A stretch of DNA of 64,000 nucleotides from JALOLG01 sp963776935 (GCA_963776935.1 CAVZOP010000015.1:1-64000), one strand, 5' to 3'; counted from the first letter of the stretch, positions 44,573-54,301 are shown. A program made the numbers and translations. The notes: generated from the letters alone by a model not told the origin.

Positions 44573-45200
44573 CGGCCAACACGACTGCCATCGCAGTGAG
44601 TGCGCCCGGGAAACCGACGGTGGAGTCGCCGAACGCCCCGATGACCAACGGCCCGGCCGCTCCCCCGATCCCGACCGCCGAGAACCACAACCCGTAGGCA
44701 AGACCGGCGTTCGCCGCCGTGACCTGCTCGGCTTCCATGAGCACGACGATCACCAGCGCGCTCAGCGTCGACCGGAGCCCGAGAACGAGCGCCGCCGCCA
44801 CATCGGTGCCCGGCGGTCCGAACGCCATGACGACCATCGCCGCGCCGCGCGCGATCATCACGCCGTACAACACCATCGATCGTCGCTCGGGACTCGCCAG
44901 ACCAGGGATGACGAGCCGGGCGACGATCCCGACGGCCAGCGATCCGGCAGCCCAGTTGGATGCCGCGCCGGCGGAGATCCCGCTGTGCTCCTCGAGCATG
45001 TTCGGCAGCCACGCCGCGAGCCCCTGGGTGATGAAGAACGTGCCGATCCCGAGCAACATCGCCAGCCGCACGCCAGTGCTTCGGAACAACGCCCGCGCCG
45101 CTGCGGTCCCTCGGAGCGTCACGGTCTCGAGTGGAGCTCGTCGACCTGGTGCGCCGCGCACGGCCAGGCGAAGGGCGGCAGGTGGAGCTCGCGGACGCAT
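44523..45200 (-). pseudogene. MFS transporter, C-terminal half only
   Basis: Recognisable sequence begins near 45110 (R-L-A-M-L-L-G-I-G-T-F-F-I-T-Q-G-L-A-A-W-L-P-N-M), which matches transmembrane helix 7 of a CynX/NarK-like major facilitator. Helices 7-12 follow and end at 44523. No helices 1-6 exist in any frame upstream, because that DNA is the divergent ORF at 45131. The protein is therefore half a transporter. It overlaps the 3' end of the cyclase-ATPase gene by 50 bases. A deletion or rearrangement joining two genes near 45125 explains this best. Confidence 0.75.
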
Positions 45201-45669
45201 CGATGCACCCCGTCGCCGGCACTACCGGTGCACCCGGCACGATCCGCCAGCAGCAGTACCTCGTCGATGGCGCACTCGCGTATTTGACGGTTCGAAACGA
45301 CGGTGGCGTGTTCGACTTGATCGTCTCGGCGAGCGAGATCCGCACCGCGTCGGTCGCGGGGCTGACCGGCTACACAGCCATCATCGGCAATGGCCAGGTT
45401 GAGTTCGTGTGGGATGGGAGAGAGGGCTGGTGGGCGGCGGCGAGCGTGGCACCCCAACTGGCCGCACGGGCCGACGAGATTCGCGACTCGATCGAGGCGG
45501 CGACTGCGCCGCCGCCATGCCCATCAGAGCCGCTCCCGAGCAGCTGTTCGGGCAAGACGGATACACCGTTGAGTTCTCGCTCCCCTGCGCTGCCTACGCC
45601 ATCGTCGCCTACGGCGTCTCATCGGACGCGTTCAAGGCGTTCATCGCCGCCCTCGCGATGAATGACTGA
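45131..45669 (+). CDS. Hypothetical protein, frameshifted
   Basis: The frame from GTG 45131 reads M-E-L-V-D-L-V-R-R-A-R, Q-Y-L-V-D-G-A-L-A-Y-L-T-V and F-V-W-D-G-R-E-G-W-W-A-A-A-S-V-A-P to about 45510. A second frame then gives L-F-G-Q-D-G-Y-T-V-E-F-S-L-P-C-A-A-Y-A-I-V-A-Y-G-V and ends at 45669. Joined, they make about 178 residues, soluble, with no domain I recognise. The GTG start sits where the MFS fragment ends, so the true 5' end may be lost. Confidence 0.5.
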
Positions 45670-45708
45670 CGCCCGCGCCGCGTCGACGTCGGCACCGTGG
45701 CCCGGTCG

Positions 45709-46204
45709 TCAGAGCAGTTTCGCGTACCAGACCTGGGGGCAGGCGGTGAAGCCGGCCTTCTCGTACGTGCGGCGCGCAGGGGCGTGACCCGGGTCGCCGC
45801 CGGTGGCGACGGTGGCCAGGTCGAGCCCGCGTGCGCGCATCTCGCCGAGCGCGAACTCGGTGAGCTGAGTGGCGATGCCGTGCCGTTGTGCGTCGGGATC
45901 GACGGCGATCATGTAGATCTCCCCCGGCGCGTTCGTCGTGCGTGAAGATGACGTTGACGAAACCGACGACGCGGTCGCCGGTCACGGCGACCCACGTGTC
46001 GTTGCGCTCGAGCGCGTCGCTGACGGCGGCGGCCTGATGGACCTCCCAGTCTGGGTGGACACGTTGGTACAGGTCGTCACCCAAGATGTGGGCAAAGGAG
46101 GCGAAGACGGGTGCCCAGGCCTCGATCGCCAGGTTCACAACAGCGGCCGTGTCGGCGGGTCGGCAGCTGCGGATCGTCGTCGTGGTTCGCGGCGGAAGTG
46201 TCAT
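45709..46204 (-). CDS. GNAT family N-acetyltransferase (one frameshift)
   Basis: The frame from ATG 46204 reads I-R-S-C-R-P-A-D-T-A-A-V-V-N-L-A-I-E-A-W and W-V-A-V-T-G-D-R-V-V-G-F-V to about 45940. The acetyl-CoA motif V-D-P-D-A-Q-R-H-G-I-A-T-Q-L follows in another frame, with Y-E-K-A-G-F-T near the end at 45709. Joined length is about 165 residues, normal for GNAT. One indel near 45935 separates the halves. It has no clear partner; the neighbouring DNA is made of gene fragments. Confidence 0.75.
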
Positions 46205-46395
46205 GGCGGTCGTCCCTTTCGTGTCGCACCGGACGCCGATCGAGAGGATCGGCGCGACCCGCGGTGCCCGGCGCGGGCGAGGACGGTCTTGGCGACCCCG
46301 CCCGGGCCGATGACGGTGACGAGCCGGCTGGCCCGCAACCGATCGTCGAGCTCTTGAACTTCACGGTCCCGTCCGACCAGCGCGCCCGACGCCAT
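46201..46395 (-). pseudogene. N-terminal fragment of an AfsR/LuxR-type NB-ARC ATPase
   Basis: The reading L-V-G-R-D-R-E-V-Q-E-L, R-L-V-T-V-I-G-P-G-G-V-A-K-T-V-L-A-R is the start of an AfsR-like ATPase domain (compare I-V-G-R and G-P-G-G-L-G-K-T at 42570-42660). Sequence after the P-loop is unrelated, the frame stops at 46201, and the Walker A has Ala where Gly is expected. Only about 40 codons of the original gene remain. Confidence 0.6.
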
Positions 46396-46425
46396 GCACA
46401 ACTGTAGGAGCCGACGCTGGGACGA

Positions 46426-46758
46426 TCACTGTGAGATCGGGCCGTGGAAGCAGAACCAGTTCACCTTGCGTGGGCGGTTGGGACTGGAAACGCTTTCGAA
46501 CGTCCCCTCCAGGAGACCTTCGCAGATCAGCTTCTCGACCTCGAAACCGTCCCCGGGACGTGCGTCCTGGCAGCGTCCGATGTGGTACGGGGTGAAGACT
46601 GGAGATCCCGCCTTCGATGCGCAGAGCATGTTGAGGACCTCCCTGCCGACCTCGAGGTCGCCGGCGGCACCGGCTGGGTTGGTCGGGCCGGCGAGGACGG
46701 CGCCAGCGAGGCCGAGGGCGGCGGCGCCGGTCACGGCGAGGGTACGAAAGCGAAGCAT
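46426..46758 (-). CDS. Small secreted protein of unknown function
   Basis: A 110-residue protein from ATG 46758 with AAGGAGAG upstream. The signal peptide M-L-R-F-R-T-L-A-V-T-G-A-A-A-L-G-L is cleaved near A-G-A-A-G. The mature part has four Cys (L-C-A-S, R-C-Q-D-A, I-C-E-G, W-F-C-F-H), likely two disulfides. I recognise no family. It is divergent from the homocysteine methyltransferase gene. Confidence 0.7.
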   Translation of the reverse strand: MLRFRTLAVTGAAALGLAGAVLAGPTNPAGAAGDLEVGREVLNMLCASKAGSPVFTPYHIGRCQDARPGDGFEVEKLICEGLLEGTFESVSSPNRPRKVNWFCFHGPISQ

Positions 46759-46907
46759 TGCTCTCTCCTTGTGAGTTGAGGTGTTCGTTGGCGAGTCCGC
46801 GGATCGGGCCCGCAACAGACCTGGCGTGAAGGCGATCCTCACGATGTGAGGCCGAGGCTCACGCCTCCTGGGGTGACTGACTCGAATCCGACGAGAGGAA
46901 ACCACCA

Positions 46908-47837
46908 ATGTCTTTGCCCCAGCTCACTGCTGACCGCCCGTTCCTGACCGACGGCGGTCTGGAGACCACCCTGGTGTTCCACCAGGGTCTCGACCTGCCC
47001 GACTTCGCGGCCTTTCCCCTGCTCGACTCCGAGCACGGACGCGCCGGCCTGGTCGCCTACTACACGCCGTACCTCGATCTCGCCGAGCGCCTCGGCGCCG
47101 GGTTCGTGTTGGACACGCCCACGTGGCGGGCCAACCTCGACTGGGGGGCCCGCCTCGGCTACGACGCCGTCCGTCTGGCCACCGTCAACCACCGCGCAGT
47201 CGAGTTCGTGTCGTCGCTCGCCGTCGAGCGGCCGGGTCTCACGGCGATCATCAACGGCGTGATCGGCCCTCGCGGCGACGGCTATGTGGTCGGAGCGACG
47301 ATGTCAGCCCCCGAGGCGGCGTCCTACCACGGGCTGCAGGCCCGCGCCTTCGCCGAGGCCGGTGCCGAGATGATCACCGCCGTCACGATGACCTACGCCG
47401 AGGAGGCGACCGGCGTCGCCAGGGCGGCCGCCGCCGTGGGCCTGCCCGCCGTGATCTCCTTCACGGTGGAGACCGACGGCCGCCTGCCGTCCGGCCAGTC
47501 GCTCGGCGATGCGATCGCCCAGGTGGACGACGCCTGCCGCGTCGCTCCGATCTACTACATGGTCAACTGCGCCCACCCGACGCACTTCCTCGGCGAGCTC
47601 GAGGCCGGCGCCCCCTGGCTGGCACGGGTGCGCGGCGTGCGAGCCAACGCGTCACGGCTGAGCCATGCCGAGCTCGATGAAGCCACCGAGCTGGACCGCG
47701 GCGACGTCATCGAGCTCGGGGCGCTGTACGCGTCGATCGGCTCGAAGATCGACCTCCGCGTCGTGGGCGGGTGCTGCGGTACCGACCACGCCCACGTCGC
47801 CACCATCGCCAGCGCCCTCGACCGGGTGTCGCAGTGA
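46908..47837 (+). CDS. Homocysteine S-methyltransferase family protein
   Basis: A 309-residue protein. It opens F-L-T-D-G-G-L-E-T-T-L, the family N-terminus. The zinc ligands are Cys in V-N-C-A-H-P (about residue 223) and the pair in V-G-G-C-C-G-T-D (about residue 289), all intact. Such enzymes move a methyl group from S-methylmethionine, S-adenosylmethionine or betaine-like donors to homocysteine, making methionine in the cytosol. Its stop overlaps an in-frame GTG of the downstream hydrolase ORF, so the two may be cotranscribed. Confidence 0.88.
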   Translation: MSLPQLTADRPFLTDGGLETTLVFHQGLDLPDFAAFPLLDSEHGRAGLVAYYTPYLDLAERLGAGFVLDTPTWRANLDWGARLGYDAVRLATVNHRAVEFVSSLAVERPGLTAIINGVIGPRGDGYVVGATMSAPEAASYHGLQARAFAEAGAEMITAVTMTYAEEATGVARAAAAVGLPAVISFTVETDGRLPSGQSLGDAIAQVDDACRVAPIYYMVNCAHPTHFLGELEAGAPWLARVRGVRANASRLSHAELDEATELDRGDVIELGALYASIGSKIDLRVVGGCCGTDHAHVATIASALDRVSQ

Positions 47838-47992
47838 GCGCACCCGACATCTCCGTGGTACCGCACGCCGAGCGGCTGACGCTCGGGGCCGGCGACCACG
47901 TCACTCACCTCACCAACCCGGCGGAGTACGCGGACCGCGGTCCGCCACCTCGTTTCCTCGACAACTTCTTCTACGACCATGGAGGTCCCGTC

Positions 47993-48793
47993 ATGACAAC
48001 CACGCTGCTCACCCGCCACGGGCTCTGGGTAGACGACCGGGGCGATGGCCCTCCTGTCTTGCTGATCGCCGGCCTCGGCGACCCCGCCGAGGCGTGGGGG
48101 TTCCAGCAGGACGGGCTGTCCTCGCGCTACCGCACCATCGCGTTCGACAACCGTGGCGTCGGCCGCTCGCCGCTGCCCGACACCCCACTGACGGTGGCCG
48201 GCATGGCCGACGACGCCGCCTCCGTCCTCGACGATCTCGGGATCGACCGCGCCGACGTCGTGGGGTTCTCGGGCGGGAGCGTGACCGCCCAGGAGCTGGC
48301 GATCCGCCACCCCGAACGGGTGCAGAGCCTCGTCCTGATGGGAACGTTCGGCAGAGGCGACCGCTACTTCGACGCCGCCGTCCGCATGTTCACCTGGATG
48401 ATCGACCAAGCACCCGACCCGCGCGCCTTCCTGGAGGCCTTCTTCCTGTGGATCTACACGGCGGAGGCGTACGAGAGCGGATTCGTGGACGAGTTGATCG
48501 AGGAGGCGCTGGCGTTCCCCCACCCGCAGTCGCCGGAGTCGATGCACCAGCAGCTCGACGCCTGGGGGAACCACACCACGCTCGACCGCCTCGGGCAGGT
48601 CACCGTGCCGACGCTCGTGATCGCCGGCGGGAAGGACCTCGTCTGCCCACCGCACCTCGGCAAGGCGGTCGCCGACGCCATCCCCGGCGCCCAGTTCGAG
48701 GTGTGGCCAGATGCGGCCCACCAACCCTTCCAGGAGGACCCCGACACGTTCAACGCACGGCTCGAGGCCTTCTGGGAAAGCATCCAACGCTGA
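47993..48793 (+). CDS. Alpha/beta hydrolase
   Basis: A 266-residue protein from ATG 47993, chosen for the GGAGG eight bases upstream. The same frame is open back to a GTG at 47834 that overlaps the previous stop (GTGA), so a 53-residue longer form cannot be excluded. It has oxyanion-strand L-L-I-A-G-L-G-D, F-D-N-R-G-V-G-R-S, nucleophile elbow G-F-S-G-G-S (about residue 96), acid G-G-K-D-L-V-C-P-P and base D-A-A-H-Q-P-F. Substrate unknown; cytosolic. Confidence 0.85.
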   Translation: MTTTLLTRHGLWVDDRGDGPPVLLIAGLGDPAEAWGFQQDGLSSRYRTIAFDNRGVGRSPLPDTPLTVAGMADDAASVLDDLGIDRADVVGFSGGSVTAQELAIRHPERVQSLVLMGTFGRGDRYFDAAVRMFTWMIDQAPDPRAFLEAFFLWIYTAEAYESGFVDELIEEALAFPHPQSPESMHQQLDAWGNHTTLDRLGQVTVPTLVIAGGKDLVCPPHLGKAVADAIPGAQFEVWPDAAHQPFQEDPDTFNARLEAFWESIQR

Positions 48794-48967
48794 ACGTGCT
48801 CGACGGCGGCTGCGGATTGGCCGTGTTCGGGGTGATCGGGTCGATCATTGTGGGAGCAGCGGTCCTCCAACGGCACCATGGCCACCGACGGCGGTGCCTG
48901 TCGGTCGAGCGTTGTGGTTCGGGCTCGCCCTTCCTGGCGCTCCTTTAGGTCTACTCGGCTCGGCACC

Positions 48968-49627
48968 CTAGAACGCGTCGACACCCCCGTTGACGATGTA
49001 ATCGCGCACGGCGCGCATCGAGGCGACGATGTCGGCAGGGGCCTTGTCGACCGAGCCGCAGTCGAACGGCGGCTGCGGGTCGTACTCGATGAGGAGCTGG
49101 ATCGCTTTGGCGGTCTGATCGTCGGCGATGGTCGCAGCGAGTGTGAGCGCCATGTCGATGCCGGCGGACACGCCGGCGCCCGTGACGTACTTGCCGTCGC
49201 GCACGACGCGGGCGTCCGTGGGGACCGCGCCGAGGTCGGCGAGCCATTCCACGGCGAGCCAGTGCGTCGTGGCCCGGCGACCGGCGAGGAGGCCGGCAGC
49301 GGCGAGGATGATCGAGCCGGTACACGCGGAGGTGGTCCACGTGGTGTGCTCGTCGACTGCGCGCAGCCAGTCCTGGACAGGTCCGGGTTGGAGAAGGTTC
49401 TCTTGCTTCGAGCCGGACCAGCCGGGGACGACCAGGACGTCGGGGGCGGTGACCTCGTCGAGGGCGGCGTCGGCGAGCAGTGCGAGGGCGCGGGTATCGC
49501 ACCGCACGGGGCCGCGCTGCTCGCCGACGACGATCGTTTCGACGCCGGGCAGTCGGCTGAGGATCTCGTACGGGCCGACGGCGTCGAGCGCCGTCATGTG
49601 GTCGTAGACGAACACGGCGATCTGCAT
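48968..49627 (-). CDS. DJ-1/PfpI (GATase1-like) family protein
   Basis: A 219-residue protein starting M-Q-I-A-V-F-V-Y-D-H-M-T-A-L-D-A-V-G-P-Y-E-I-L. The nucleophile elbow T-S-A-C-T-G-S near residue 103 carries the reactive Cys, and T-H-W-L-A-V-E-W supplies the helix seen in GlxA-like and isocyanide-hydratase-like members. There is no AraC domain, so it is a stand-alone enzyme, perhaps a hydratase or deglycase. It lies 60 bases downstream of the large LuxR regulator gene on the same strand. Confidence 0.87.
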   Translation of the reverse strand: MQIAVFVYDHMTALDAVGPYEILSRLPGVETIVVGEQRGPVRCDTRALALLADAALDEVTAPDVLVVPGWSGSKQENLLQPGPVQDWLRAVDEHTTWTTSACTGSIILAAAGLLAGRRATTHWLAVEWLADLGAVPTDARVVRDGKYVTGAGVSAGIDMALTLAATIADDQTAKAIQLLIEYDPQPPFDCGSVDKAPADIVASMRAVRDYIVNGGVDAF

Positions 49628-49687
49628 GTCGCCACCGTCGTGCTAAGGCGCGGGGCCACACATCGGGCACCGCCCCTCATATTCGGC

Positions 49688-52555
49688 TCAGGCCACTCCG
49701 ACCCGCTGGGCGACGGCGGCGGCTTCGATCCGGCTGCTGACGCCGAGCTTGCGAAGGATGTTGGAGACGTGGACACTGGCCGTCTTCTCCGACACGTAGA
49801 GCTCGGTGCCGATCTCCCGGTTGGTGCGGCCGGCGGCCACGAGGGCGAGGACCTCGGCCTCACGCGGGGTCAGGCCAAGCCGGATGGACTCACGCTCATC
49901 GACGGCGTGGACGGCGGGGGCCTCGAGGCTGATGCGGGCCCGGCGGCCGAGGGCCTCGATGTCGGCGACGAGGGGTCCGGCGCCGAGGGTCGTCGCGCTG
50001 ACGTAAGCAGCCCGAAGAGCGGCGACGGCCTGGGCGGCGGCGCCTGCCGTCACGGCGGCGTCGGCCTCGAAGAACCGCGCCGTTGCGGCGAGCCATGCGT
50101 CGCCGATCCCGTCGGCCGCGATCGCGGCTCGTGCGAACGCGTCGGCGTCGGCGTCGGCGACGCGGAGTCGGGTGATCATCGCTTCGGCGAACGCGATGTC
50201 CGCTGTCGCCACCGAGCTGACGGATGCTGGATCGGCGCGGGCCACGTCGAGCCGTCGCTCGAGCTCGACGAGGATCGCATCCAGGTCGACGCTCTCTTGG
50301 CGAGCGAGCTGGTCGAGGGCTCCCTCGACGCCGGCGGTGACCAGGGCGGAAGTGAAGCGCGCCACGAACCGCGGATCAGTGTCAGGATCGTGGCTGAGCG
50401 CGCTTGCGGCAACGGTTGCGGCCTTGTCCCAGTCCTTCGCCACGAGGTGTACCTCGACCAGTGCAGCCTCGATGATGGCGTCGCTGAAGGGATCCGACGG
50501 ATGCCGACGGAGTTGGTCGGCGAGCTCCGCAGCGGTCTCGAGCTGCCCGCGACGAGCGGCCAGTGGAGCCCGTGCGGCGTCGAGCTGGATCGCGCCGATC
50601 GGAGTCGACTCCAACGCGGCGACGCTGGCGAGCACGTCGTCGGCCTCGTTCCACCGACCGAGGCGAACCAGGCAGCGGGCCGCAACACCGAGATGGAACG
50701 TGCCGAAGCTCGTCTCGAACCCAGCTCGCTGCGACAATGCGGCGCCATCGAGCGCCGCGCTCAGCGCCTGCTCGGTGTCGCCGACGTCGAACAGGATCAT
50801 CGCCAACATGGCATTGGCGAGCGCCCAGCGATGGGGCGCAAGGGTGCCGTCGACCGCCGCGCGACAGTGGCCGAGACCGCGCTCTAACTCGCCCGCCAAC
50901 GTCTCCACGACGCCGAGCACACGCGCGGCAGCTGATCGGGCCGCCGCATCGTCTACGGCGGCAGTGTCGAGCGCACGTCTCGCCCAATGCTCGGCGCGTT
51001 CGAATCGGCAGAACATGAGATCCGCCTGGGCGAGACCCCCGTACGTCAACGCTGCTCCGTGGGTGTCCAACTCGCCGTCGGCTTCGAGGAGCGCCGCGGC
51101 GTGCGCGTAGATCTCCGCGCTCTCATCGATGGCGCCCAATGACCAGAGAAACCGGCCAAGTCGCTCGTAGCCCCACGCGCGGCCCTCGGGTGGGTCGCCG
51201 AGATCCAGTGCGCGGCGGGCGAGCGCGACCGCGCGTTCGTTCTGACCGGTGGCGCTGGCAAGGTCGGCGGCCTGCCACAGGCGCGGCACCAACTGCGGTT
51301 CGTGCTCGACCGTGGCGTGCTGCTCCCACAGCTCGAGAATGCGGGTGAGGTGGGTGAGGCAGGTCGCCGGAGCGATCAGCTCGGCCGAGTCCGCAGCCGC
51401 GAACAGCGCTTCGAACGCAGCCGCTTCGTCGCCGGCACGGTCGAGGTGGAACGCCAGCTCACCGGCGGCGTCGGTGGCGGTGAGCGCGAAGCGTGGCTGC
51501 GTCTGCAGGGCTGTCGCGACGGCTCGGTGAAGACGTCGCCGCTCAGTCGGGAGCGCCGCGTGGTACGCGACCTCACCGATGAGCGGGTGGCGGACCCGAT
51601 AGGCGTCCGTCGCAGGGTCGACGACGAGCAGCCGGGCGTCCAACGCACTACGCACCGCGGCCTCCGTCGTCGCCTCGTCGAGCTCGACCACGGCTGTGAG
51701 GAGCGACGGATCGGTGTCACGGCCGACCGTGGCCAGCACGGCGAGGACATGTCGACCCGCTCGGTCGAGGCTCGCGACATCGGCCTCCAAGAGATCGGAC
51801 AACAACGTCGGGATCGCTTGACGAGCGAGGTGCGCGGCGACCAGCTGCTCGGTGAAGAACGGGTTGCCTTCGCCCCGCCGCAAGAGCTCGTCCACCAACG
51901 CCGGTGGGGCCGGGATGCCCAGGACGGATGCGGCCTGAACAGCAACGGCATTCCGGTCGAGACCGGCCAGCACCACCCGCTCGACGCTGCTCACCCGGCT
52001 GAGCTCGGCGATCCGACGACGCATCGAGGGATCCCGAGCGACCTCGTCGGTGCGATAGGCACCCACGAGCACGACTCGCTCGTCGACAAGGTTGCGGGCG
52101 AGGTGCTCGAAGAGGTCCCACGTCGACGGATCGCCCCAGTGGAGATCGTCGAACCCGACGACGACCGGGCCGTCGGAGCCGAGCTCGCCGACGAGTGCAA
52201 GCGCCAAGGCGAACACGTCACCGACGCGCCCGGTGCTCGACGTCGCCAGCTCGATCAACGGCTCGAGCGAGGGCAGCTGGGCCGCCTGACGCCGTCGCTG
52301 AATCTGACGTACCAGGTCGACCAGTGGCGCAAGGGGGATCGCGTCGCCGCCGACGTGCACGCAGCGACCGGCGAAGATGTCGACGTTGGCGTGCCGCGCC
52401 GCTTCGGCGATGAGTGTCGACTTGCCGATGCCGGGATCGCCGCTCACGAGCACCACCGCCGGCTGGCCGTCGGAGGCGCGCACCACAGCGCGTTCGAACA
52501 CGGCGAGCTCCTCGTCGCGTCCGACGACCAGGCTTCGCTCGCCTCGGCGTCCCAT
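49688..52555 (-). CDS. Large ATP-binding LuxR-family (LAL-type) transcriptional regulator
   Basis: A 955-residue protein from ATG 52555; the frame is open upstream but outside homology. The N-terminal AAA/STAND ATPase has V-V-G-R-D-E-E-L, Walker A V-S-G-D-P-G-I-G-K-S-T (about residue 42) and the Walker B strand V-V-V-G-F-D-D-L-H-W-G-D. A long TPR-like helical middle (about residues 330-880) follows. The C-terminal LuxR helix-turn-helix is L-T-P-R-E-A-E-V-L-A-L-V-A-A-G-R-T-N-R-E-I and K-T-A-S-V-H-V-S-N-I-L-R-K-L. LAL regulators activate transport or catabolic genes on binding a ligand. The divergent DHA2 exporter is the likeliest target, through the inverted repeat at 52580. Confidence 0.92.
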   Translation of the reverse strand: MGRRGERSLVVGRDEELAVFERAVVRASDGQPAVVLVSGDPGIGKSTLIAEAARHANVDIFAGRCVHVGGDAIPLAPLVDLVRQIQRRRQAAQLPSLEPLIELATSSTGRVGDVFALALALVGELGSDGPVVVGFDDLHWGDPSTWDLFEHLARNLVDERVVLVGAYRTDEVARDPSMRRRIAELSRVSSVERVVLAGLDRNAVAVQAASVLGIPAPPALVDELLRRGEGNPFFTEQLVAAHLARQAIPTLLSDLLEADVASLDRAGRHVLAVLATVGRDTDPSLLTAVVELDEATTEAAVRSALDARLLVVDPATDAYRVRHPLIGEVAYHAALPTERRRLHRAVATALQTQPRFALTATDAAGELAFHLDRAGDEAAAFEALFAAADSAELIAPATCLTHLTRILELWEQHATVEHEPQLVPRLWQAADLASATGQNERAVALARRALDLGDPPEGRAWGYERLGRFLWSLGAIDESAEIYAHAAALLEADGELDTHGAALTYGGLAQADLMFCRFERAEHWARRALDTAAVDDAAARSAAARVLGVVETLAGELERGLGHCRAAVDGTLAPHRWALANAMLAMILFDVGDTEQALSAALDGAALSQRAGFETSFGTFHLGVAARCLVRLGRWNEADDVLASVAALESTPIGAIQLDAARAPLAARRGQLETAAELADQLRRHPSDPFSDAIIEAALVEVHLVAKDWDKAATVAASALSHDPDTDPRFVARFTSALVTAGVEGALDQLARQESVDLDAILVELERRLDVARADPASVSSVATADIAFAEAMITRLRVADADADAFARAAIAADGIGDAWLAATARFFEADAAVTAGAAAQAVAALRAAYVSATTLGAGPLVADIEALGRRARISLEAPAVHAVDERESIRLGLTPREAEVLALVAAGRTNREIGTELYVSEKTASVHVSNILRKLGVSSRIEAAAVAQRVGVA

Positions 52556-52579
52556 CGCGGCGAAGTATCGCCTGCGATC

Positions 52580-52619
52580 GGCACGACCGCTAAGCGAAGA
52601 CGATCTGAGGGGTCGTGCC
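52580..52619. promoter_or_regulatory. Inverted repeat GGCACGACC-N22-GGTCGTGCC in the LuxR/DHA2 divergent promoter
   Basis: Perfect 9-base arms lie in the 129-base gap between the LAL regulator and the exporter, 25 bases from the regulator start. Two half-turn-spaced arms suit a dimeric LuxR-type HTH. Confidence 0.5.
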
Positions 52620-52684
52620 CGATGTCCGCGCCCGGCCCTTACCTCGACGATGCGCATGAGATCCCACAACCCAAGGAGCACCTC

Positions 52685-54301
52685 ATGCACGTCGTCAGCC
52701 CACCTGCCCCCTCGCGATGGACGCGCCTGCTGCGCGGGCCCGCCATGGACGCGGCCACGATCCACCGGCGTCGCTGGTGGACCCTGGCCATTCTCAACCT
52801 GAGCCTGTTCGCCATCATCATGGACAACACGATCCTGAACGTCGCCCTGCCGACGCTCGCCAAGGACCTGCAGGCCAGTGGCAGCGATCTGCAGTGGATC
52901 GTCGACAGCTACGTCCTCGTCTTCGCCGGCCTGTTGCTGTCCGCCGGCGCACTCGGCGACCGATTCGGCCGACGTGGCGCGCTCAGCGCCGGCCTCGTCG
53001 TCTTCGCCGCCGGCTCGGTGTTCGCCATGCACGTCGGTTCGGCCTCGATGCTGATCGCGGCCCGGGCTGTCATGGGCGTCGGCGCCGCGCTGATCATGCC
53101 CGCCACTCTGTCGATCCTCACCAACGTCTTCACCGATCCGAAGGAGCGCGCCAAGGCGATCGCCATGTGGGCGAGCGTCGGTGGGCTCGCCGTTGCCCTT
53201 GGTCCGGTGACCGGCGGCTTCCTGCTCGAGCACTTCTCGTGGACAGCGGTGTTCGCGCTGAACATCCCGATCGCCGCGATCGCGCTCGCGGCTGGGCGAA
53301 TCACCGTGCCAACTTCCCGCGATCCCGAGACGCCCCCGCTGGACGTGCCCGGCGCCGTCCTCTCCATCGTCGGGCTCGGCAGCCTCGTCTGGGCGATCAT
53401 CTCCGCCGGCGAGAGCGGCTGGACAGGCCAGCGCCCGCTCACCGGCTTCGCCGTCGCCGCCATCGCAGGGACAGCGTTCGTGGCATGGGAGCGGCGCACG
53501 CCGCACCCGATGCTCGACGTCACGTTCTTCAAGAACCCGCGGTTCACCGCCGCCAGCCTCGGCGTGATGCTCGGATACTTCGCGATGTTCGGCTCGTTGT
53601 TCCTGATGAGCCAGCTGCTGCAATTCGTTCTCGGCTACTCGGCGCTCGATGCCGGCCTCCGGCTGCTCCCGTTCGCGCTGTCGATGGCGGTGTTCTCGAC
53701 CGTCAGCACCAAGCTCGTCGACCGGTTCGGGACCAAGCTCGTCGTCGTCGCCGGCATGGGCCTGGTGGCCATCGGACTGCTGTGGGCCGCCAGCGTCGGG
53801 TCAGGCGGTACCTACGCCGACTACCTGCCGGGAATGCTGCTCATGGGCACCGGCATCGCCCTCACCTGGGCGCCGACGACCGAGTCGATCATGGGCTCGC
53901 TGCCGGCGGCCAAGGCGGGAGTGGGCTCAGCAGTGAACGACACCGTCCGCGAAGTCGGCGGCGCCTTGGGTGTCGCCGTGCTCGGCAGCGTCCTCGCCTC
54001 GCAGTACACCGGCGCCGTCTCGTCCAGCACCGCCGTGCTGCCTGCGGACGCGGCCCACGTCGCCGACGACTCGCTCGGCGGTGCCGTGGTGGTCGCCCAG
54101 CAGGTTGGCGGATCGACCGGCGCCGCGATCCTCGAGGCAGCCCAGGCCGCCTACGTCGACGGCTTCGGCGTCGCCCTCACGATCGCCGCCGTTGTGGCTG
54201 CCGCCGGGGCTGCGGTCGCCGCGATCTGGCTTCCGGCGCACGCCGACCAGCCGATCGGTGTCGAACCCGACGTGGACGAACTCGCCCTCGACGCCGCGTA
54301 G
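52685..54301 (+). CDS. MFS transporter, DHA2 (14-helix drug:H+ antiporter) family
   Basis: A 538-residue membrane protein from ATG 52685, with AAGGAG upstream. It has motif C-like and A-like segments: D-N-T-I-L-N-V-A-L-P-T-L in helix 1, L-Q-W-I-V-D-S-Y, G-A-L-G-D-R-F-G-R-R-G-A-L (motif A), and 14 predicted helices to A-I-W-L-P-A. DHA2 proteins export cationic drugs, dyes or natural products. It is divergent from the LAL regulator, which probably controls it. A hairpin terminator follows at 54320. Confidence 0.92.
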   Translation: MHVVSPPAPSRWTRLLRGPAMDAATIHRRRWWTLAILNLSLFAIIMDNTILNVALPTLAKDLQASGSDLQWIVDSYVLVFAGLLLSAGALGDRFGRRGALSAGLVVFAAGSVFAMHVGSASMLIAARAVMGVGAALIMPATLSILTNVFTDPKERAKAIAMWASVGGLAVALGPVTGGFLLEHFSWTAVFALNIPIAAIALAAGRITVPTSRDPETPPLDVPGAVLSIVGLGSLVWAIISAGESGWTGQRPLTGFAVAAIAGTAFVAWERRTPHPMLDVTFFKNPRFTAASLGVMLGYFAMFGSLFLMSQLLQFVLGYSALDAGLRLLPFALSMAVFSTVSTKLVDRFGTKLVVVAGMGLVAIGLLWAASVGSGGTYADYLPGMLLMGTGIALTWAPTTESIMGSLPAAKAGVGSAVNDTVREVGGALGVAVLGSVLASQYTGAVSSSTAVLPADAAHVADDSLGGAVVVAQQVGGSTGAAILEAAQAAYVDGFGVALTIAAVVAAAGAAVAAIWLPAHADQPIGVEPDVDELALDAA

